Positions 49,001 through 60,100 of a DNA stretch of 64,000 nucleotides are shown in pieces. Every line of letters starts with the position of its first letter. The first letter of the stretch is position 1. The translations under genes and the position numbers were made by a program. Where the stretch lies: the NCBI GenBank assembly GCA_038025085.1, contig CM076150.1:4826501-4890500 (forward strand). Direction: 5' to 3'. The notes under the pieces were generated by a model. It was not told the DNA's origin, did no database searches, and saw nothing but the letters and a program-made list of their open reading frames with translations. This DNA comes from Tetragonia tetragonoides. Its lineage: Eukaryota; Streptophyta; Magnoliopsida; Caryophyllales; Aizoaceae.

Positions 49001-52000
49001 TGGATATAGCAGCTGTAAGCCGCTAATCCATAGAGAAGCTAATAAAGAGGGATACCAAAAAGTCACGACTAATCCTCCCACCCAAAGAGAATATACCCTT
49101 TTCCAACCATCCAAATGCCTAGCCACCCTAGGCACTACAGGTCCCAAAACGACTTAGCTCTTGGGTTTCCCCCAAGTGTTGAACCTGACACCTCTCTAGA
49201 TCAGAGAGAGACCTAAAACAACATCATCCACATTAATCCCAGTAATGCAATGCTAAAATTTAGATTGAATTCTATACGAGACACTTGCTTAAAGACCTGA
49301 AGATTAGACACTTGCTCAAATTTAGATTAATTTTCCCAGCCTGACACCTCTCTAGATCAGAGAGAGACCTAAAACAGCATCATCCACATTAATCCCAGTA
49401 ATGCAATGCTAACATTTAGATTAATTTCTATACGAGACACTTGCTCAAAGACCTGAAGAATGGTGAGAACACATTTATACCCTTCAAAATCACCACGGAG
49501 GAACAAGATCATGTCGTCTGCAAACTGAAGATGAGAAACCACCACCCTTTCCCTATCCACTCAAAATCCTTCAACAACCCACCTCTTCACACTCCTATCC
49601 AGCATAAGACTCAAAACATTATCAACTAAAGTAAAAAAAAATGAGAAAGAGGGTCCCCTTGTCTAAGCCCACGAGTGGAAGTCAGACGAGAACCAATTCC
49701 TAATACACTGAAGAAGAGGCAGAAGAAAAACAACCCTTAACCCAAGTACCCCACCTCTCACCAAAACCCTTTCTATCCAAAACTCTGTCAAGAAAATCCT
49801 AACTCACCCTATCATATGCCTTCCCAAAATCCAACTTAAAAACCAGACCACAAAATCTCTTCCGTCTCGCCTCATCAACCACCTCGTTGGCTACAAGAGT
49901 CGCATCCAAAATCTAGCGACCATGCATCCAAGCCCTCCAGCAAGAAAAGATAGCCTCAAATAACACAGCCCCAAGCCGAGTGGACATGAAACGATTTTAT
50001 ACACACTAGTCGTCAAACTTATAGGTCTAATATCTCGCACCTTGATCAACCTATCCTTCATAGGCACAGAATTAACAAAATTGGTATTTATACTTTTACA
50101 TAACACCCCATTTGCATGGAACTCAATAAAGACTCTCAACGTATCCTCTTTAATGACATCCCAACCATCTTGGAAAAAAGTATCTCATCCCGACGCCTTG
50201 CACCTTCTCTCTATCCAACCCAAACACACCTCCCTTAGTGGATAGAGAACACTCTTTATCATAGAACAAGTTGTGTCGTCACATGTTCTGCAAATTGGTT
50301 CATTATCCCAAGGCCTTATCAATATCAAAAATTCGGATTTTGTATGGTTAGGCATCACAAAAAAGATCTCGATTCAAAACCAAATCTCTAAATATGTGTA
50401 GTTCTCTCTTATAGGCATGGAAATGCACTTCATGTTGCGTGCCCAATGCAAACACATTACAGACCTGGAAACATACTGGAAATGCGGTTGAAAGTTGACA
50501 CGCAGCGCTATCTTTTGACCCTATGAGGTTTCTGTCACAAAAACAGTGGGAGACATTTGTGACTGATAGACGCACATTTCCCAGTCAAAAAGAAAAAGAA
50601 AGAGAAGCAGTTTACTTACTTTTTCCAGAACTAAATCCCTAATTCCCAGAATCTGTGGCTCTACACCTCTCTCCCTTTCCTTCCTTACAAGCTGCACTCT
50701 CTCTTTCCGCTCGGTTCTTTTGAGTCTCCACCGAGTCCAGAGTCCAGACGTAGTGGCATCCTGGTTGGCTCTATTGAACCCTGGTGACGGCTGCGGCGTC
50801 CTCTCTCCAGCAAAGCCCGGCCAACTGCAACGACCTTCATGCTGGTTGAAGCCCTCCCATGTTCGGCAAAGCACTCTCCGAACTCTTACTTCCTCGGCCT
50901 ATGACTTTGCCACCCTTCTCTTTTTTGTTGAGCAGAGTTGAACCACGACTTTGCTTCACTTTGTTGTGGGCTTGTGACGTCTTGCGCAGTTGGGCTTTGT
51001 TGTCAAGGAACTGGATTGTTTTGCATTTGTTTGAGCTTGACCAAGTAATTGACACTTGACAGGTTTTTGCTATTACTGAATCCATTATTTTAAATCGTAA
51101 CAAATGTGTCCATGTTTGAAAAATTGGAATAAAATTATTTTAAGGGTTAAGTATTTCATTTTCTTAACTAATATTTTTTTTCTTTTCGTTTCCATGTTTT
51201 CTAGTTTTGGAGAATTTGTGTTTCTACGTGTCTGTTTCAATGCAACAGAGGTTATACTAGGACGGAAGTTAGGACAACATGCGGCATGCCAATTAGGGGT
51301 TCTCATACAACACTGGATTCCATTGTTGTGTTGGACTATAGACTTGAATAGCGTTTCAGATGCATCAACTAAGTTCAACAACTAATAAGGAGCATCTAAG
51401 TATTTTGTTCAATTTTACACAAAAGGCAATTATTTGCTTCCAAAAGATAACCAACACAAAATATGCAGACCAATTGTGACCTATGTTAATTCTTCATTTC
51501 CCCTCAGGTACCAATGTCAGATATTTGACACACAAATAAGACAACTTCAATCTATCTCAGGGCAAAAATACACTAAATTTCAAGAAAAGGGCGGAGTCCC
51601 ACCCTTGGACACATAACTGAGTTGGATACTTGTAGAAGAGTTCAACTAACATTATAAGCATGTGTTAAAGGATTAAGGGAATCAGAATGAGCTCTCAAAT
51701 TATTAAACTACATTCTGAACTGAATAAAGTAGATTTTGCTGAATCTAATTCAAGTAAAAACCATAAATAAATCATTGTGGCTAGGTTGTTTCTGATTTCT
51801 GCTGCTAGCCCAGTATTCAAAAGTAAAGTAAAACAAGTTACATTCTGTAACAGACGTTAAAATTTACCTTATCAGGGTTGTTTTTAGCCAGAACAGCTCC
51901 AACTGCACCACCCAATGATCTCCCAAACACAACTATTTGGGATGTGTCTATGTCAGTCCTTTTCATAAGATGATCTAATGCAGCCTAACAAACACAGGGA

Positions 52001-54047
52001 ACCTTCTTTAGGAAACAAGAAACAACACATTATGTTATAGCTAACTGAAAGTGAAAAACTATCATTCAAATAGCAAACCTGAGCATCCTTTGTGATTCCA
52101 TGTTGAGAAGGGGAGCCATCACTAGCCCCATAGCTATTCAATGTAGAACAAACATCATATCCATCAATCTGTGCATATATATAAGAAGAATCTACCTGGT
52201 AGTAAACATAAAATGCAATCAGAGAGCGTATTAGCAACTAAAGAAGCATACCCTCTGTAAGAAAGCATGAAGACGTTACACTGCAACCTCTGTATCATAA
52301 TCCGGACCATTTCAAGGCGATGAGCAATATCTATGCGACAAAATTGTTAAGGCCTTCAAACCAGAACGACCAAACCAAAGGGACGACAATGTACGGCTCA
52401 GAAAAGGGGGAGGGAGTGAAATAAAAGAAAGGAAGAAGAGGGATAACAACGTAAAAGAATATTGCCAGTCTTGCCAACCAAGTAACATTGGTTGATAATA
52501 ATAACAATAACAACAAAAGGATACTTCCCGCGTTTTCTTGGAAAAACAGAATAGTTGGACCTGCAAAGCAGTATATAAGTCAATTGACTATCTTCGTCTC
52601 ACAAGAATCATACTAATATAAACTTTTACTTGTTTATAATAAACATCAAGTATAAGCAGCAAAAAGGATAAGGTTAGTCGAGATACAATAACCCAAAGGT
52701 TTGGAGTTTCTAATGCACAAAAAGAGGGAACATAATCAAGTGTATTCAGGCATGAGTCTCTCTAATTCCTTCGTAAATAGCAAGATGTACATGAGAAAAT
52801 TCTTCTCTCTGCTTTTAAGCAACTCACTATTAAGGGGGCGCTCATATTTGGCGTAATGGATTATGTGGGTATTGGATTAGATTAAAGGCTAAGACGGAAG
52901 GTGGAGGTGGTGATGGATGTTAGATTTTTGGTGGAAGAGAGAGAAGGAAGAGTAATAATTACTCCCATTTCGGGGTAACAGTTCCCCTCCCTCCCCCTTG
53001 GGTAACAGTATCTCCCTTTCTCCATTGTTTTTCTCTCTCTTCCACTAAGTTGCACCACCCACCATCACCCACCACCTTCCCGTTTCACCATTTAATATGC
53101 TCCATTACCTCCCTAATACATTACCCTCACTCCAAGCATATGCCATAAATATCAATGATATCGTCAAGTACTCCTTTCCATCAAACATTCTTGCTACCAT
53201 GGTAATTGTGGAATTGGAATTCACAATTGGTGATTTAAAACTCAGATCCTAGAAGTAGATTAAATCCCTTTGCAACAATGTGGACAAGTACATTGAATCA
53301 CATTTAGATGAAGTCCCATATCAGATACCAGGTTCATCAAGTGGGAGATGATCATACACTAGGAATGTGGATGTCCGGCCATGGATATGTGATACCAGTA
53401 CAGACATAGGAGCTCTAAGTATACTTGTTTTTCACCTTAAGATTTTAACATTTTTTGTTTAAGATATGATTTTAACATTTAACAGAAACATCTCATCAAA
53501 AATTAAAAATAAAAATAAATAAATAAAGATTTCACCAGCTATTATCACCAAAAACATGATCCCAACCTACTACTAACTTAATTAGCAGAAATTGGACGGT
53601 GCTCTAATTTAAACCTATATCTATGGCCATCGTCATAAATCTCAAACACATCTTCAACTCAATTGACATCATCACCAATTCCACAACCAGTGGAATAAAA
53701 TCAACAAAATTACTAAAATTAAGCCCTAAAACACTTGAAATTACACAATTCCAACATAATCAGATAAACGTATAATACGAATTTCAATCGAGGAGAGAGA
53801 AAATGGGACCTCGAGAGTCAGGAAAGAGCTTGATGAACCAAGCATGAAGACGAACACCATCGGAAGATCTGAGCCACACATCTTCATAAAGAAGACGTAA
53901 ACGAGCGGGTGTGATTGGGTACGACTTAGTGAGACCAGGTAAAACTGGTACGTACACTAGTCGTTCTTGAAATGCGACTAACAATGCCATCCCTGCGACC
54001 ACTATTCCTCCAACGCCGTACAGTAACGCATTCAGGTACGACACCAT
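43064..54047 (-). CDS. WAV2: WAV2-like alpha/beta hydrolase (BEM46 family)
   Basis: Eight minus-strand exons: 53810-54047, 52525-52560, 52252-52330, 52079-52133, 51868-51984, 45226-45390, 44074-44317 and 43064-43080, giving 316 codons. The start MVSYLNALLYGVGGIVVAGM has an N-terminal membrane anchor, followed by LVYVPVLPGLTKSYPITPARL as in plant WAV2. The hydrolase fold has the nucleophile motif GRSLGG (Ser159), the acid in SGLRDEM (Asp243) and the His in GMHMDTW (His275). Arabidopsis WAV2 is a membrane-anchored negative regulator of root bending; the substrate is unknown. Exon joins are all GT-AG and restore the family sequence (RG|PTILFFQENAG|NIAHRLEMV; SYRG|YGASDGSPS). The fifth intron is 6.5 kb and full of LINE tails. 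The last 17-nt exon (DSHLS-stop) is the least certain; reading on past 44074 would give a longer tail of about 38 residues. The leader is CT-rich (54058-54101). Confidence 0.92.
44598..45040. mobile_element. Stowaway-like MITE carrying a SINE
   Basis: Inverted ends CTCCTCCGTTCCATAAT and (inward) CTTCCTCCGTTCCATTAT are flanked by TA at 44596-44597 and 45041-45042. The central part is the SINE below, so the MITE proper is about 245 bp. It lies in the sixth intron of the WAV2-like gene. Confidence 0.85.
44720..44915 (-). mobile_element. tRNA-derived SINE, copy 2
   Basis: On the minus strand: GGTGTGAGTGGTTCGGCAC (A-box region), GGTCGAGGGTTCGAATC (B box), a 3' body with GGGCCGACCCGGTGCGAAC, and a terminal A-run (plus-strand T-run at 44722-44733). 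It shares the B-box region with the SINE at 13030-13172. Confidence 0.8.
46966..47615 (-). mobile_element. LINE 3' tail A (zf-RVT region) in WAV2 intron 5
   Basis: The minus-strand frame 47418-47062 ends ...WLERNSRVFSDAEKSIDLVWEHIV and AAGAFKGVPLTVIQRHWRDL, typical of a LINE C-terminus. Upstream in other frames are KVPLKVRAFVWTLVLGKVN and a CVMC/CLHLFVMC zinc motif. The 3' end on the minus strand is A-rich (plus-strand T-run at 46970-46976). Confidence 0.8.
47616..48266. other. Spacer between LINE tails in WAV2 intron 5
   Basis: No gene. CATTAAACTGTGGTG occurs twice (about 47629 and 47677). AAAAGAAAATGCACCT at 47659-47674 is the inverse of AGGTGCATTTTCTTTT at 46957-46972 on the far side of LINE tail A. 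Confidence 0.5.
48267..48850 (-). mobile_element. LINE 3' tail B in WAV2 intron 5
   Basis: A degenerate minus-strand relative of tail A: near 48780-48840 the minus strand encodes MIWKAKAPLKVRDFVWNMVF, the start of the zf-RVT region. The remainder is riddled with stops. The 3' end is A-rich (plus T-run at 48268-48273). Confidence 0.7.
48893..50250 (-). mobile_element. LINE fragment C with reverse-transcriptase motifs
   Basis: The minus-strand frames include RDIRPISLTTSVYKIVS (finger motif of L1 reverse transcriptases, about 50070-49995) and LQFADDMILFLRGDFEGYKC (the FADD catalytic motif, about 49540-49480). The A-rich 3' end lies at 48893-48975. It is longer than tails A and B, with many stops and frame breaks and an internal duplication (49184-49470). 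The sequence up to about 50590 may belong to it but shows no motif. Confidence 0.8.
49184..49470. repeat. Tandem duplication inside LINE fragment C
   Basis: A block starting CTGACACCTCTCTAGATCAG and ending near CACTTGCT(C/T)AAAGACCTGAAG is present at about 49192-49303 and 49340-49460 with few differences. Confidence 0.8.
52834..53145. mobile_element. Possible MITE in WAV2 intron 1
   Basis: GGGCGCTCATATTTGGCGTAATGG on the left loosely mirrors the right end, which reads inward GGCATATGCTTGGAGTGAGG (first 20 bases). It is non-coding, with purine-rich and pyrimidine-rich halves that could pair. No sure target duplication. Confidence 0.4.
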
Positions 54048-54849
54048 TTTTGAAATTCTCTCTCTCCTCTTTCTCTCTCCTCTCTCCTCTCTCCTCTCTC
54101 AGTCGAGTGCGTGGGTAGTTTGTTGTAGTTGTTTTCTCTCTCTATCTCCTCAGTCCTCACTCACCGGAGCTGTAAAGATGGTTGTGTTGGTGTTGTGAGA
54201 CAAGGAAAAAGAGAAAGGCCTCTCGTGTTTGGGGACGCCTTTTGCCTTCTCTTTCTTCTTTATTTCATTTTCTCAACCTCTCTTTTCTTCTACCTGTTTT
54301 TTTCTTTTGTTTTTTGCCCATCACCTTTTTTTTTTTTTTTTTTATAGGTGAGAGTTTGTTTTTACGAATGAATGTTTGTGTTAGAAATAAGACCTAGCAA
54401 ACGGGTCATTCGATTTGTGTACGGTTCGTATCAATTCGATTTGATTTAAAATGGATCAGCTTCTATTCGGGTTTGATTCGGATATAGTCGAGTGCAATTT
54501 CAATTTGGATAGGTCAAAACTGGACTAAGATACATCTTGGACCGATTATGTTTTGATAGGGTGGCATCGTTCGGGTCTTCGGTTTTAAACAGCCGGTTCG
54601 GATTAGACTCGATTTTGTCATCTTCTGAATCGATTTTGGGTTGAATCGTATCAATTCGGATATAGTGAAAATCGAGTCATGACACTAGTATACTATAGAA
54701 TAATTAATGGTTATGAGTTATGGGTAAACATTATATAGAAATCGGGATGCTAGTAAATTATAAATCTGAACACATTTTTCCTATAAAGATCATATAAGTC
54801 TCATGAACTATCCCGTACAAAAATAATTATAATAATTTATAAAAATAAA

Positions 54850-54925
<76 letters not shown>

Positions 54926-55250
54926 GGTAGGTTAGAAACTGTTATGGGTTTGGGCTCCAATCGATTCTTTTTTTTTCACCAAAAAATGGGTTATATATTG
55001 GTTTGTATGGGGAATTGGTTCAGGTTCGATTTAGTTCGGGTTCAGTTCATCAAACTTCAGGTTATATTCGATTAACGTCACTTTCGGTTCGATTCGAATT
55101 GAAATCGGGTTAGAATCGGGTACGGATTAAATTCGGGTCTATTAAACTCGAGTCTATTTCGAATAGTTTTGGTTCAACCTTTGTTTGTAGTCTTCGGGTC
55201 AAAATTTGGGTCTCATGTCGAGTTATTCGGTTCGAGTCACCAGGTCCGTA
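54048..55250. other. WAV2 upstream region and low-complexity intergenic DNA
   Basis: 54058-54130 is CT-rich promoter/leader DNA of the minus-strand gene. 54400-55250 is built of degenerate TTCGGGT / TCGATTC words, perhaps sub-terminal DNA of a decayed transposon. No gene. Confidence 0.4.
54848..54925. repeat. (AAT)n microsatellite
   Basis: About 25 uninterrupted AAT units. Confidence 0.97.
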
Positions 55251-55843
55251 TAGGGGTCAGTGCAAGTAGGTACCCACCTAAAATTTCAGGATTTGGTATT
55301 GGAATTGGTTAGACCAATTCCTCGAAATTGGGACCCAATATTGGAAATGGTTGGACCAGTTCCTCGAAATCGATACACATACTTGGAATTGGCAGGTCCA
55401 CTTCCAGGACCAGGTACCCATCCCCCTATATAATTGAAAATGGTCTCTATGAATGAATGCAAATATCATCCAATTACTATGAGTTTACAGTTGTACAATA
55501 GCACGTCTGCTTCGAAATCAATAAAACATTATCAAATATACAGAAATTATAACCTATGTGATATCAAAAGGTAAGTTAGTAGAAGCGTTAAATAGTATTG
55601 GGGCCAATTCGTATACCAATTCGATGTTCGGGAGGTACCCAACATCATTCCAACCATGTACCCACTGGGTACTGGGTTCGGAAAAATAATACCCAGAATT
55701 GGAATTGGTTGCAACCAGCCAACCAATTCCAAATTTTGGGACCCATAATTGGTATTGGTAAGAGCAGTTCCAGGTTCAGATCCACCAGATCTAAACCAAT
55801 TGCAATACCAGAACCAGGTACTCATGACCCATGCTCACCCCTA
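55251..55843. mobile_element. Non-autonomous hAT element, 593 bp
   Basis: Inverted ends TAGGGGTCAG / (inward) TAGGGGTGAG. An 8-bp target duplication GGTCCGTA (55243-55250) / GGTCCGGA (55844-55851) differs at one base. The body is made of GGAATTGG / CCAATTCC words in both orientations and is non-coding. Confidence 0.75.
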
Positions 55844-55851
55844 GGTCCGGA

Positions 55852-56479
55852 TCAATTTTATCAGGTCTAGTTAGAATAGATTTCTTCAGTATGTATTTGG
55901 ATTACAATAAGATTAGTTTCTTTAAAATATGTGAAAAAATGATTGATCAAGTAACATAATAGAAGTGTGTTGCTGTTATAAATGTGTGACCATTTAAAAT
56001 CTGTGAACATCTTAAGTTTGGATGATAGCGGTGTTGGCTAATTAAGATTGATTTTTGGGATGCATGGCTTAAGTTGCACTTTAGATCAAGACATTTGGTG
56101 ATTCCGTTGTTTTTGTTAGTAATGATGATGTGAGGGTGATTTTGTGTTAGTTTATTACTATTAAGGATGTATCAAAAGAACTTGACTGAACTAATGGTTT
56201 GGATCATAATCTTAATGATCGTATTATTTGCTTATTTATGATGTTGTATGCGTTTTTGTACGCCTGTAGAGATTTTTTGTGTAATATTATTTTGTTGGTT
56301 TCTTATTAAGATTACGTTAAATAGTTAGCTTTTAAATCTGCAGCTACAGCTAAAGCTAATTTTGTGAAAACTATCATTACAAGCTTTCACCTACAACTAG
56401 TATAGCATTTCGTAGCAATTTTAAGCAGTTTTCTACTAATTTTTTTCATTTATAAACATTTGACAGGTACAACTACAAC
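55852..56479. other. Intergenic, no gene seen
   Basis: AT-rich, with no notable frames or repeats. Confidence 0.4.
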
Positions 56480-56945
56480 TAATTTTGCTAAGCATGTGGC
56501 CATGGACCGATCCATTCCGTTCGTTGGCCGGGCTTCGTCGTGGACCGGGCTTCGTCATAACTAGGCACTAACCCGCATGGATAGGTATCGGTCCGTGTCG
56601 GGCCGTCCACCCGGGCCTGGCAGGGGCTTAGCCAGCTTTGGCTCGTGGGATGTATTTTGGGGAGGAGGAAGGAGAGATAATGGGGATTGAGGAGTTGCTG
56701 CCATTGTTGGGATTTGAGGATGTATTTTGGGGAAAAGAAAGGAGAGATAATGGATTTTGGGGAGCAGGAAGGAGGAAGTTGTATCCGAGCTTTTTTCGTG
56801 GCAAGACCGAGCCCGCACTGGTACTTCGTGGACCGTAACAGTGCCGGGCCTGAGCCTCCGATTACCTCACTACTAATTTGGCTCACACCCAGGCCGATCC
56901 ATGTGGGCTTGGGTCAAGCCCGGCCCAATGGCCACCTCTTAGCAT
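56480..56945. mobile_element. GC-rich hAT-like non-autonomous element
   Basis: The left side TGCTAAGCATGTGGCCATGG mirrors the right side (inward TGCTAAGAGGTGGCCATTGG). Sub-terminal CCGGGC/GCCCGG words are common, as in hAT ends. An internal pair of GGATGTATTTTGGGG units lies about 69 bp apart (56648 and 56717). Short open frames here are artefacts of high GC. The target duplication is not resolved. Confidence 0.5.
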
Positions 56946-57143
56946 AGCCTATGAGTTTTTCTATTGTGTGTCCTAGGGAGAAGGCCGCATTATGCACGGG
57001 ATATTCCAGTAGTTTTTACAAATTTCCCAAATTTGTACTGTAGAAATCTGGGTCAGTTGTTTAGCGGTGTTATATGCGATACAAATCCTAACCAATAACC
57101 GTGGTGTCAGATTGCCAATCGAACAGACCAAACAAACCCAATA

Positions 57144-60100
57144 ATGGATTCTCTATTAGCAACCTACACTTCCTCAGACGAAGAAGAAGACGACGACCAT
57201 CCCCAACCTCAACAACAACCCACCACCCACTCTCTCTCCTCAAAAACATCCTCTCTCTTCTCTTCTCTTCCCAAACCCCAATCATCTTCTTCATCATCCT
57301 CTCTTTTCTCTTCTCTCCCCAAACCTCAATCTTTTTCAAAACCCGAGCAATCAATTGAAGATTTGAAACCCATTCCAATTCCAAAAGCCTCATCTTTGCT
57401 ATTCACAGCTCTCCCACCACCTAAATCCAAACCCATCTCTGATTTGCCTCTTTCAACCTCAAATCCGAAAAGGGTCGTTCAATTTCGTCCCCCAGTTCCC
57501 CAAAATTCATCCAAAAGTGATAGTGATAATGAAGATGAAGATGATGATGATGAAGAAGAAAGAGAGAGAAAAAAGAAAAGACAGATTGTTCAAGACCCAT
57601 CTGTTAAGTCCTTTCTTTCAAGTATGCCTGCCCCTAAGACTTCCGGTGGGTCTGCCCTCGGTTCGATGTCGGGTTCGGGCCGTCGGTCTGTTATAGAGAC
57701 CGAGGGGGCTGTGCCCGGGCCGGTCCCTTCGAGGACTGATGCTAATGAGGTGAAAAATGAAATAGGGTTAGGGTCTAATGTGGAGTATAATAATGTGCAG
57801 GAAAGTTGGGTAGATGGGTCACATTCATATAATGATGTGGGAGTTACAGGTGATCAAAGCTATGTTACAAGTTATGAGGGTTATGGTGGTGGTGATTATG
57901 GAAGTAGTAGTACTACTACTACAGAGGGTAATGATAGTTATGGAAGTTATGGGAGTTATGGGAATTATGGTAGTGGCACTGGTTGGTATGATGCATCATC
58001 AGGGGCAACTCCGGTTTCCGAGACACCGGCAACGGTTGATAGCTATGTTAGTATGGGTGGGAAGAGAAGAAAAGATCAACCACCACCTGAAATACTTGAG
58101 GTGAAGCAGGATGAGTTGATGAAGAATCGACCGAAGGAGGACAAATCTAAGTTAACTGGAATGGCTTTTGGACCTTCCTATCAGGTAATATAATCTTGTC
58201 CACAGCTGCTTTTTTTGTAGTTGATTTTTTAGTTTGAATGGTTAATGCTTGTGCTTTGATTTTGAGTTTGTTAGTTGCTTTAATGTGGTATATGCTGCTT
58301 TCTGTGAAAATTTGATTACCTGTGGATGTAGCTAGGAGTTTTTTTTAGCATTGAAATTTCATTGCATTGAAAAGTTGTTTACTTCCTTGATCTTTGGAAT
58401 GCCTTTGTGGAAATCGTATACATCCTTTTAAATAAATGTTTGTGTGTTGATTGTCTTTGTGTGCTCCATCTGCTTTGCCACCGCGTCCTTGTCGAGCTTG
58501 CTTGTCAATTTGCTGTGTAAGTCACATTAGAGATGGATGTCTTGTCTGCAGAGCATAACATTACTTAGCTTTTCAGCTGTAAGGTTGCCATTGTCATTCA
58601 GTGGGATTTATTCTGTGTTATTGTTGCATCTATTTACCTCACAGTCACTCAACGTCACTGGGGTGATTTGTAGATAGCTTAGCTTTTCTCTTTGAGGACT
58701 TCTTGTCCTTATATTGTGTACCTATTCATATCTTATCAACAAAATTTTCTCTTATCTAAAAAAGAAAGAAAAGAGTATTCAGGTTAGCCCATGTTTTATT
58801 TAAGGGGGTGGGGGGTGAAGAACTCCTAGGGATGTATGTAGATTGAGTTTCAATCATCAAAGACATTGTTAGTTTCTACTGTTGAAGAACTTGGAAATAA
58901 TCTTTTGCAGCATTGTGCAGCATTAAAATTCTTTCCCAATGGCGGATGAGAAACTTTTGGAATTAGTGTAAGTGTCTGTGTAACAGCTGTACAATTAGTG
59001 AAGCACAAAGTTCAAAATTGTACAAGTTGTCTAATGTTCTTAGCTGTATATACGTCATCTTTTTCTAGATAAAGATTTTTTTTATTAAAACTGAAAGAGA
59101 TACAGTGAAGAGAGGACAATAAGTGTGAAGAGAAAACTAATTACAAATTCCCTCACATACATTGAACGTCAGTGAGGGGAACCCCTTAAATCCCCTGGCT
59201 GTTTTGGCCCAAAGAGAAGCCACCCTATCCCAAACAAAACTCCCCCAAAGACGCTGAAGGCCACTATTCTGTTAAATTAACTACCCTATCCCAAGCAAAT
59301 CCTGGTCTAAAAATCTCCGAAAAGATCCTAGCACGCTCCCTTCTATATGCAACAGAATATAGCACTAATTGCACATCGCCATAATAGTCTAGTGTCCTTG
59401 CCCCTCCCCCATCCAAGATATCGTGCCTGATGCTTCAGAACAAGTGTATAGAAGATTCACTAGCTTGGTTGCGAAGCACACACCTATCATGAAGCAAAAC
59501 CCACCCCGGCCATTGCCACTGCAGCATATCATGGGCATTCAGCCTGCCTAGTACCAAAGTTTGTGCAAATGCGCGCACCTTGAGGGAAACCTTTGACTTC
59601 CAAATAGGAGTATTAAAAGGAAATTGAGGATAGTCAGGTGGTAGGCTAAGATGGTGAAGAAATGATTTGCAGGAGAAGACCCCAGAAGGATCTCCAACCG
59701 AAACCTGAGAATCCTCAGAGGACCCAATCTGAATGGTGGGCCTGGTGGCTAGAACGCTAATTAATGAGGTCAACTCCTCCATTTCCCAATCTGAATGCTG
59801 TATATACCTCATCTTGAACGATTAGTAAGGTTTCTTAGAAAAATAAAATATCATACCCATCCACATAGAGCTTTGCTGTCATTTATTGCGTATAGTCCTT
59901 GATAGATCTCTTTGTCTATCACATCAGCACATAGAGCCCTTTGCGGCTTCAAAGTGTAAGTTTTTTCTCATTCTTAATTTCATCACAATGAGATCAGTTC
60001 AATGAGAGATGGATCTGAGGTCCCTAATGGTTCTGATAATTTCTGCTTGAATAGCTGCTGGACCTACAAGTGTCTGTGAGACTCTGAATTCTCTTGCTCT

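Noticed and set aside
50521..50941. Overlapping frames of 117 and 73 residues in GC-richer DNA within WAV2 intron 5
   Set aside because: The frames overlap on opposite strands without any motif. The DNA looks like a leader or repeat fragment, but no family could be assigned.
54848..54925. CRISPR-like or satellite repeat
   Set aside because: A plain trinucleotide microsatellite. No direct-repeat/spacer structure exists anywhere in the window.
56488..56947. Four overlapping frames of 66-132 residues
   Set aside because: They arise from high GC and few stops inside the hAT-like element.
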